A stretch of DNA of 64,000 nucleotides from a virus. The translations under genes were made by a program, and so were the position numbers. This document shows, in pieces, positions 57,451-64,000 of this stretch (positions within the stretch are counted from its first letter, which is position 1; each line of letters begins with the position of its first letter). The stretch lies in the IMG/VR virus record IMGVR_UViG_3300042377_000359, positions 1 through 64,000 of that record; one strand, 5' to 3'. The notes under the pieces were generated by a model, which saw nothing but the letters and a program-made list of their open reading frames with translations, was not told the DNA's origin and did no database searches.

Positions 57451-58880
57451 TGGAGAATATAGGATTAAGTACAGCACCTAGTGGTATTGGTTCAGGCGAA
57501 GCTCAAGTTATAAGTTTTGATAAAACTTTAGCTGGTCTAGCTGCTAAGCAAAAAGCGGAAGCTAAAGCTAAGGCTGATGCAGATAAAGACCTTAAAAATA
57601 GATTGGATAAAATTAGCATTGATGGTATTCATACTATGGATAATGAAGCTATTTCTGCTGCATATGAAAATGTATTAAAAACTTATGACAATCTTGAAAA
57701 TTCAAGAACTAGAGCAGAGAGAATAAAAGCTGCTGATGAACATAACCGTTCAAAAAAACAATTTGAAATAGATGTTAATGAATCTAAACAAAGGAATAAA
57801 GACCTTGTAGCAATTGGTTCTTCAATGATGGCTACAGGTAATGCTGGAAGATTTTCTACACAGCAAAAAATGGAATACACAAAAGCTTTAGATTCTCCAA
57901 CAAGTGGGTATAAATTATATCAAACTGATTTTATACCAAAGGCAAATGAAGAAGATATTGTTAAGACAGAAAAAGCTATTCTTGATGCTGCAACTGCAGA
58001 TATCCCAACTACATTTGCTCCTGCTGAAATAGATAAGAAAGATTATCTTGTTACTACAAATGGAAAGTATTTAAGCAAAAATATATTTACTCAGTATGTA
58101 GCAGATAAGGTAGCTAAATCTTCGGACTACTATGATTTTATGGTAGGTACTTATGGTCGAGGATGGGAAGAGTCTGGTAATAAAATTAGCGATGCTAACT
58201 TCTTAGATTATGCAATCGATAAAAGATTCCGTGACTTACAAGAGGTTACTAACGAAACAACTAAGAGTGCAAGCGGTAGTGGTATGATTTTCAATTTTGC
58301 AGGAGGGGGAGGTAAAGCAGCAATTAGCGATACCGGTATTAATCAACCTGTAGAATCTTATGTTACAGCTGAACAATTTGTTAAAGTAGGATCATCGAAA
58401 CGATATGTAAAATTTGATATTCCTGTTATTAAGAGCACCGCTATTAATATTGAATACCTTACTAATGCTCAAGACGGATTCTTTAAATTAGATGAAGGTA
58501 ATGGCATGAAAAAATCTCCAGACCCTATAAAGCTAAAAACTATCAGAATTGTTGCTGTACCTGTTGTTAAAAAAGGTAAAGATTCTTATTATTTAGCAAA
58601 TACAAGTGGATATTCAACTGATACAAAAAATGTTAAAATAGCTGGTAGTGAAAGGAAATTTAATTATACTCCAAAAGATTATGTGTATGTAAATATGCTT
58701 GAAGCTAGTGATGAAGATGGAAAGATATATCTTCAACCAATAGGGTCTTTACCTCAAGATAAGATTGCAAAAGCAGATCAACCTGCTATTAATGAATCTC
58801 AATCATGGGGATATAGTAATTATTTAGACCCAAGTACAGTTGTTGGTAATTCATTTAGTGGCTCAACCCCTAGACCATAA
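57450..58880 (+). CDS. Internal virion-like protein
   Basis: 476 residues: an N-terminal helical Ala/Lys part (LAGLAAKQKAEAKAKADADK), middle helices, and a C-terminal beta-containing part. No enzyme motif. Position between small membrane-active and large internal-virion-like genes supports a core or ejection protein. Confidence 0.5.
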   Translation: MENIGLSTAPSGIGSGEAQVISFDKTLAGLAAKQKAEAKAKADADKDLKNRLDKISIDGIHTMDNEAISAAYENVLKTYDNLENSRTRAERIKAADEHNRSKKQFEIDVNESKQRNKDLVAIGSSMMATGNAGRFSTQQKMEYTKALDSPTSGYKLYQTDFIPKANEEDIVKTEKAILDAATADIPTTFAPAEIDKKDYLVTTNGKYLSKNIFTQYVADKVAKSSDYYDFMVGTYGRGWEESGNKISDANFLDYAIDKRFRDLQEVTNETTKSASGSGMIFNFAGGGGKAAISDTGINQPVESYVTAEQFVKVGSSKRYVKFDIPVIKSTAINIEYLTNAQDGFFKLDEGNGMKKSPDPIKLKTIRIVAVPVVKKGKDSYYLANTSGYSTDTKNVKIAGSERKFNYTPKDYVYVNMLEASDEDGKIYLQPIGSLPQDKIAKADQPAINESQSWGYSNYLDPSTVVGNSFSGSTPRP

Positions 58881-58885
58881 TAGTA

Positions 58886-61156
58886 ATGATAGAGGATATT
58901 AAATATAAAGTCAGTAAGGATTTAATCAATAAAATCAGTACAGCGGTAGATGAAAATCCTAAAATAACAGATGAGGATTTATTCAAAACATTTCCTGATT
59001 TAAATAATGATGCTAAATTTTTAAAGGCTATAGGTGAATACAAAGCAACTAAAGCGAAATTTAAAGATGAAAAAATAGTTGATGCTAAATTCCCTGAGTT
59101 TGATTTTGTAACTGTTCAAGGAGCTACAAATGAAGGCTCTTCTCCCGATACTGCTTATACCATAAGTATTCCTGAAGGAGCAACTGTTTCTGCTGAAAGA
59201 GAAGCGCCTATTACTGAAGATAATCTTGCTAGAAATAATTGGTTAACCTACATTGCTGACCAAGCTTTATCTGGAACCGTAAAAGGTATAGCAAATACAG
59301 GTGCAGCTGCTCAAGATTTTAAAGAGTTTATTGCTGGAAAAATGATGGGAACTCCTGTTATTGAGGCAGGAGGAATGATGCTTCCTATTGATGAAAAAGC
59401 CAAAACTGCAATTAAGCAGGGTGTTGCAGCTGATATAGAAAAAGCAGCAGAAACTGTAGGTGGTATTTCAACAAAAGAATATAAAGAAAAAGTAAGAAAA
59501 AATACAGAAGAGAATTTATTTACTTGGGATGTTATTCCTGTAGGCGTAGGTATGGTAGCAGATGTGATAGCACAAAATGCTCCTACAGGTGGTGTAGGTA
59601 TGTACACTACAATGTTTGAATCTGCTAAGAATGATGCTCTTGCAAAAGGATTAAATGAGAATCAAGCATTTGCTTACGGTTCTACAATAGGTTTAGCTGT
59701 TGGGGCAATTAGCCATTATGGTATAAATAAAATGTTAAAGGGCTTACCTAAATCAGCTCAAGATAAAGTAACTAGATATATAGCAGATAAGGCTTTAGAT
59801 AATATTTCTAAAGCGGGTGGTAATATTACTCCGGAAATAATACAAAAAGAAATATCTTCTGTTGCTCAGTCATATGCAGGTAAAGTTGCATCGATGGGAA
59901 CAAAGGCAGCGTATAACGCAGCTACTCAAGGTACAGCAATGGTGGGTATAGAAGGGACAATGTATGGCACGGAACAAGCTACAAACAAAATATTAGATAA
60001 AGAGATTTTCAAAACGCCTGATGTTAAAATGAGGTTTGCAAAAGCTTTAGTTAATGGAGCAGTTGGAGGCGTAGCAGTTGGTGGAATTACAGGCGCATTC
60101 ACTAAAGGTGCAACTGATAATTATATTAACAAAAAGATACAGGAGACAATTAAAGATGATAATCAGTATAATGAATTTAGAACTCAGTTAGCAAATGATT
60201 TAACTAAGAATAAATTTACCGAACCTGATGTACAATCCGTTTTAGAAGGTATTGATTTAAAAAGAGAAAAGCTTAAGAAAATACCAAATTCTATTACTCC
60301 TGCAGCTCAATTAGAAACGTCAGATATTATTGATACAAGAGATCAATTAAAGCAAGAACTTGATGCTCTTGACCCTGAAAGCGTAGACCCTGCATTTAGA
60401 AGTGACATTGAAGCAAAGAGATTAATTATTGAAGAAAAAATAAAAGCTATAGAGGATTCTGCTAAAGCTGTTAACGATGGAACTAAAATAGTTTATCGTG
60501 CTACAGAAAAAGGATTTGAAAAAGATATTAATGGTAAGGTTGAACCTATTACAGAGGAGCAATTTGATTTTGCTAATGAATCTAAATTAAAAGGTATAAA
60601 AGTTGAAAACAAAGAGTTGTTTACCTACTATGAAAGAGATGGTAAATACTTTAAAAAGTTTGGTAAAGAAGGTAAAGAGCAGGCTATTACAAAAACTACT
60701 TATGATTTTGAAATAGGTAGACAGAAAAGAGATAAGCCTACGGGTGATGAAACAATTAAACCATTAGAAGATGCCACTAAAATCAACGAAGAGCCAATCA
60801 CCCAAGGCGGTGAACAAAGCAGTCAGCAGCAATATCCGCGAGCTGAAGAAGGACAACCTCAAGTCGGGGAGCCAGAAGGGCGCCCAGGGGAAACCCCGCA
60901 GCCAGAAGCAAATCGTGGCGATAGCAATATCGGCAGCGAAGCGAGGAAACAAGAAATAAATACTAAATTTGTAGAAGCTCAGGATTTATATACAGAAATG
61001 ATGGATACTGAAGGAGCTGCTAAAAAGAGAAGTATTAACAAACAAAGACAAAAAATGCTTGATGAAAATCCTAGTATTAAATTTGTCTTAGAGAATATGA
61101 AAGCTTTAGAGGAAGCTTTAGGAGATAGATTAAAGAAATCAGGCGATTGCCCTTAA
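58886..61156 (+). CDS. Large internal virion-like protein
   Basis: 756 residues. About 130-420 holds hydrophobic Ala/Gly-rich helices (AVGAISHYGINKML, GAVGGVAVGGITGAF) that look membrane-active; the rest is helical and charged. Residues about 629-691 are a Glu/Gln/Pro/Gly linker encoded by DNA much richer in GC than its surroundings, which in another frame encodes a DUF6496-like peptide. The ending (SIKFVLENMKALEEALGDRL) is helical. Confidence 0.6.
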   Translation: MIEDIKYKVSKDLINKISTAVDENPKITDEDLFKTFPDLNNDAKFLKAIGEYKATKAKFKDEKIVDAKFPEFDFVTVQGATNEGSSPDTAYTISIPEGATVSAEREAPITEDNLARNNWLTYIADQALSGTVKGIANTGAAAQDFKEFIAGKMMGTPVIEAGGMMLPIDEKAKTAIKQGVAADIEKAAETVGGISTKEYKEKVRKNTEENLFTWDVIPVGVGMVADVIAQNAPTGGVGMYTTMFESAKNDALAKGLNENQAFAYGSTIGLAVGAISHYGINKMLKGLPKSAQDKVTRYIADKALDNISKAGGNITPEIIQKEISSVAQSYAGKVASMGTKAAYNAATQGTAMVGIEGTMYGTEQATNKILDKEIFKTPDVKMRFAKALVNGAVGGVAVGGITGAFTKGATDNYINKKIQETIKDDNQYNEFRTQLANDLTKNKFTEPDVQSVLEGIDLKREKLKKIPNSITPAAQLETSDIIDTRDQLKQELDALDPESVDPAFRSDIEAKRLIIEEKIKAIEDSAKAVNDGTKIVYRATEKGFEKDINGKVEPITEEQFDFANESKLKGIKVENKELFTYYERDGKYFKKFGKEGKEQAITKTTYDFEIGRQKRDKPTGDETIKPLEDATKINEEPITQGGEQSSQQQYPRAEEGQPQVGEPEGRPGETPQPEANRGDSNIGSEARKQEINTKFVEAQDLYTEMMDTEGAAKKRSINKQRQKMLDENPSIKFVLENMKALEEALGDRLKKSGDCP
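60771..60959 (+). CDS. Nested DUF6496-like frame of foreign composition
   Basis: 62 residues in a different frame inside the preceding gene. ELKKDNLKSGSQKG, then KPRSQKQIVAIAISAAKRG, matches the SGSKKGxxVxxRKQAIAIALSEARK pattern of DUF6496. By my count 44 of 62 codons end in G or C, against a strong A/T preference elsewhere, so this frame looks like the original reading of a captured GC-rich gene. It may be translated, or be a relic now read as a linker. Confidence 0.55.
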   Translation: MPLKSTKSQSPKAVNKAVSSNIRELKKDNLKSGSQKGAQGKPRSQKQIVAIAISAAKRGNKK

Positions 61157-61165
61157 TAAATAATT

Positions 61166-61663
61166 ATGAAAAAACCAGAGAAATTACCTAAAGAAGTCGT
61201 AGACTTATTATTGCCTAGACTTAAAGATGAGTTTAACGCTGCTTACTTCTATCGTTCTGCATCAAATTGGTGTCAGAATGTTGGCTTTTTTAAAGCTGCT
61301 TCATTCTTTGCAAAAGAGAGTGAAGATGAATTTGGTCACGCAAAGCTTATTGAGAACTATATTGTTGATTGGAATGTAACTCCGGCTTTGCCTACTATTG
61401 AGAAACCCCAATTAGAATTTAAAAGTTTAGTAGAAGTTATAGAAAAGGCTTATGATATCGAATATGCTTTATATGAAGAATATGAAGATACGTCAATAAA
61501 GATTTTTAAGATTGGTGACTTATGTGTATTTGATTTCTTACAAGGATTCAGAAAGATTCAAAAGGATTCAGTTGCTGAATATAGCGACAAGTTGAATCTT
61601 TTAGATGGCGTTGTTGTAGGAGAGAAATTCCAGTTATTAATGTTAGAAGATAAATTGTTTTAA
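61166..61663 (+). CDS. Ferritin (FtnA-like)
   Basis: 165 residues, four-helix ferritin. Ferroxidase residues by alignment to E. coli FtnA: E22 (KDEFNAAYFY), Y28, D54/E55 and H58 (ESEDEFGHA), E99 (DIEYALYEEY) and Q132 (FRKIQKD). Sites A and B are kept, but FtnA site-C Glu126, Glu129 and Glu130 correspond to I131, D134 and S135. The protein would oxidise and store iron in a 24-mer shell. It lies 9 nt after an internal virion gene and 2 nt before the next, inside the late operon. Confidence 0.85.
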   Translation: MKKPEKLPKEVVDLLLPRLKDEFNAAYFYRSASNWCQNVGFFKAASFFAKESEDEFGHAKLIENYIVDWNVTPALPTIEKPQLEFKSLVEVIEKAYDIEYALYEEYEDTSIKIFKIGDLCVFDFLQGFRKIQKDSVAEYSDKLNLLDGVVVGEKFQLLMLEDKLF

Positions 61664-61665
61664 TC

Positions 61666-64000
61666 ATGGCTAAAAACCCTTGTATTGTAACTTTTGATGG
61701 GAAAGAATATTCATATGCAGATTTTGCTACTGAACTTCACAATGGACTATTAGATAATCTGATTGCAGATAAATCTGTAGACCCCGTGAAATTAAGTGGA
61801 ACTACTTCTATCTTGCAAGAAACCCCTGAAGGTACAAAAAGAGGCGTTATTAAATCCGCACAAGAATCCGAGGTTGTTGCTGAAAATGCTAAAGCAGAAG
61901 ATATCGTAATGGATTTGGATAAAGCAAAGACTAGTTACTATGAGCCTCAAAAGATTGTTGAAGCTCAAGAAGCTGTTGAGTCATTGTCTGAAGCAGAAAA
62001 ATTAGCCGAAGTAAGAGTTTTAAAAGAAGGGTTAGAAAAAGATTCAAAAAAGAATGTTGCTATATTAGCAGGTATTTCTTTGTTTAACGAATATTTAAAA
62101 ACAGGTCGTACAGAAGCAGCAAAAAAAGTTGCTGAAGATATGGCATCAATTGGTACTTCTGTTGGACAAATAATCCGTCAATTTGCAGAATTAAAATCTT
62201 CTACTCCAGAGTCATTTACATTTTTCTTTGAGGATTTCTTAAAGGGTAAAGGATTTAAATTAACAGAAATTCAAAAAGCTGACTTTGCAAAACTATTTGA
62301 TGCGCAACAAAAAGCACGAGAAGAGTTTTTAGAGGCTACAAAAGAGCATGCTAAAGAATTAACTCCTGAGACAGAAGCTGCTAGATTTGCTGCTGAAAAA
62401 AAATATGAAGATGCTAAGTTTGAAATGGGCAAAAAAATGCAAAGATTCTTGCCTAAGAAAATTTTTGAAACATTGGGTATGGGTACTCAAGGTAATATGC
62501 TTGGACCTTTATCTATATTAACTAACCCATATGCGAATATGATGTACAAGTTTGCATCTATTCCTGCAAAGGAAGTGGCTGCACTTACAGATTTTATTGC
62601 AAGTAAAGTTTTACCTAGTGAATTTGATAGAACAAGGCTTAGTAGATTAAATAAAACGCAAGCAAAAAAAATACTACCTTCAGTTTACAAAGGTATTAAA
62701 AGTGCAGTTAGAAAAGGGTTGAAAGGAAGTACTCCAAAAGACTTAGAAAAATATGACGTTCAAAGGCAATTAAATCCTATAGAAGCTTGGAAAGATATAT
62801 TTAGGCAATTTGGATTAAAAGGAGATGCTGAATTAGAATTACCATCAAAAGCAGATGGGTCATTTGATGTAGAACGTTTTTTATCAAATGCATATGAAGG
62901 AACTTTTGGTGTAGCTGGAAATATCATGCTTAGGTTATTGCCAATTGGTGATGATCCATTTTATGAACCAGTAAAAATGGCTAGCCTTATTGAGCAAGGA
63001 CAAATAAAAGGATTAAAAGGTAAAGATTTAGAATCTTTCTTGATTTCACCAGATGAAATTAGTTTGAAGATTGCAGAAAAAGAAGCACAAAACGCAACCT
63101 TTCAAGATGCAACAATGCTTTCTGATGCGTTTGTAAGGGTTAATAGAGAAATAGATGCTAAGTTAAGTGATAAAAATCCTCTTTTATCTGATGCTATTAA
63201 ATATTTTGTAGTAAAAATAAATGCTCCTTTTATTAAAACGCCTGCATCTGTTCTTGATAAATCACTTAACTATTCTGTTCCTCAATATTCTGCTGCAAAG
63301 GCATTATTACAAGGGTCTATGGCGAAGACATCTATGACGCGATATTTAAAATTAAAAAGTGAAATAGAAAAATCTAAAACAGTTGACCCTAAACAAGTAG
63401 AAAAATTAAAAGAATTAAAAGAAGATTTTGATAAACATAGAAGAGCCTTTGTTGATAATGTTGGCGTATTTACAATTGCAATGTCATTTAGACTATTAGC
63501 AATGTCTTTAGTTAGCAAGGGTTTAATCACTAAAAAATCTGAAGAAGATGATTCTTTAAAATATAAAAAATTAAAAGAAGTAACTGGAGGAGAAGATCAG
63601 TTAAATTACTCTGCATTAAAAAGAGGATTAGCTACAGGTGATTATTCTCCTAGAGCTGATGATGAAAAGAAAGATTTAAACAAAATGGGAATCCCTGGAG
63701 CAGCATTAATTATCAATGCTAACTCAATTAAAGATTCTGAAAAGAAATCTAAAAAACCATTATATGACACATCAGGCGATGAAATTCCAGAAGAAGAAGT
63801 TTTTTCTATGCTTAGTTCATTATCTGGATTAGAGGCTGCAAGTGCGGGGGCTAAGTTTGCTTTAGACCAAAGTTTCTATCAAGGAGCCAATGCTATTGCT
63901 AATGCAATAGTGAAAGGAGAATATGATAATTATGGTCAACAATATTTAAGATCACTATCAAGTGCATTTAGTCCTAACACAATTGATGCTTTTAGTAGAG
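61666..64000 (+). CDS. Very large internal virion-like protein, 3'-truncated
   Basis: Open from ATG 61666 to the window end (about 778 codons seen). It starts MAKNPCIVTFDGKEYSYADF. The body is helical, Lys/Glu-rich, with a more hydrophobic stretch (GVFTIAMSFRLLAMSLVSKG), and the last part, GANAIANAIVKGEYDNYG, resembles C-terminal large-polyvalent-protein associated segments of phage core proteins. No catalytic motif seen in the visible part. Likely ejected core protein. Confidence 0.6.
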   Translation, partial: MAKNPCIVTFDGKEYSYADFATELHNGLLDNLIADKSVDPVKLSGTTSILQETPEGTKRGVIKSAQESEVVAENAKAEDIVMDLDKAKTSYYEPQKIVEAQEAVESLSEAEKLAEVRVLKEGLEKDSKKNVAILAGISLFNEYLKTGRTEAAKKVAEDMASIGTSVGQIIRQFAELKSSTPESFTFFFEDFLKGKGFKLTEIQKADFAKLFDAQQKAREEFLEATKEHAKELTPETEAARFAAEKKYEDAKFEMGKKMQRFLPKKIFETLGMGTQGNMLGPLSILTNPYANMMYKFASIPAKEVAALTDFIASKVLPSEFDRTRLSRLNKTQAKKILPSVYKGIKSAVRKGLKGSTPKDLEKYDVQRQLNPIEAWKDIFRQFGLKGDAELELPSKADGSFDVERFLSNAYEGTFGVAGNIMLRLLPIGDDPFYEPVKMASLIEQGQIKGLKGKDLESFLISPDEISLKIAEKEAQNATFQDATMLSDAFVRVNREIDAKLSDKNPLLSDAIKYFVVKINAPFIKTPASVLDKSLNYSVPQYSAAKALLQGSMAKTSMTRYLKLKSEIEKSKTVDPKQVEKLKELKEDFDKHRRAFVDNVGVFTIAMSFRLLAMSLVSKGLITKKSEEDDSLKYKKLKEVTGGEDQLNYSALKRGLATGDYSPRADDEKKDLNKMGIPGAALIINANSIKDSEKKSKKPLYDTSGDEIPEEEVFSMLSSLSGLEAASAGAKFALDQSFYQGANAIANAIVKGEYDNYGQQYLRSLSSAFSPNTIDAFSR

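Overview
The window is a 64-kb, AT-rich stretch of a double-stranded DNA phage of a Bacteroidota host. The host assignment rests on promoters of the Bacteroidota type (TTTG, about 19 nt, then TAnnTTTG; the -7 box is usually TATATTTG), on A-rich leaders almost without Shine-Dalgarno sequences, and on protein families typical of Bacteroidota phages (BT4734-type primase/VapE, tail fibres built of VGIGTTxP-xKLxVNG repeats). The order terminase, portal, scaffold-like, capsid, connector-like genes, large beta-rich tail protein, then internal-virion-like proteins, with no tape measure or tail sheath, suggests a short-tailed phage distantly resembling crAss-like phages. No DNA polymerase, RNA polymerase, integrase or PurZ is seen. 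The genome extends beyond both ends, because the first and last genes are cut by the window.

Layout. (1) 1-12,461, plus strand: two repeat-built tail-fibre genes, three small translationally coupled tip-like proteins, small late proteins, then a lysis group (two membrane proteins, three spanin-like proteins two of which overlap out of frame, an M15 peptidase endolysin), a calcineurin-like phosphoesterase and a membrane protein. (2) 12,436-27,689, minus strand: the early region, with HD hydrolase, SSB, Gp3/RDF-like protein, PD-(D/E)XK nuclease, dATP/dGTP diphosphohydrolase-family protein, a free-standing DnaA DNA-binding domain, a membrane-anchored glucosaminidase, then about 28 small, mostly unknown genes including Api92-like, Gp88-like and RadC-like proteins. 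Several genes shorter than 60 codons were found by reading the gaps. (3) 26,462-28,717: a mostly non-coding stretch with structured RNA signals, operator-like palindromes and a likely replication origin (GTTACC iterons, an AT-rich tract flanked by two DnaA-box-like sites). (4) 28,718-32,567, plus strand: an HTH protein and small accessory genes, a duplicated gene/repeat module and a tRNA-like element. (5) 32,598-36,589, minus strand: primase-ATPase and SF2 helicase. (6) 36,646-40,854, plus strand: metallopeptidase, VRR-NUC nuclease, a phage tmRNA, and five small Lys-rich proteins. (7) 41,371-64,000, plus strand: a tandem GroES-like protein, terminase, head and tail genes, internal-virion-like proteins, and a ferritin embedded among them.

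Replication is probably started by the phage DnaA-like domain at the 28.3-28.6 kb origin with SSB and the primase/helicase pair, using a polymerase from the host or from outside the window. Late genes share the 13-bp promoter word TTTCGTATATTTG. The most unusual items are the virion-operon ferritin, the tmRNA with Ala-type acceptor and tag ANTVEYKLAA, the GC-rich DUF6496-like frame nested inside an internal virion gene, and the iteron origin paired with a DnaA domain.
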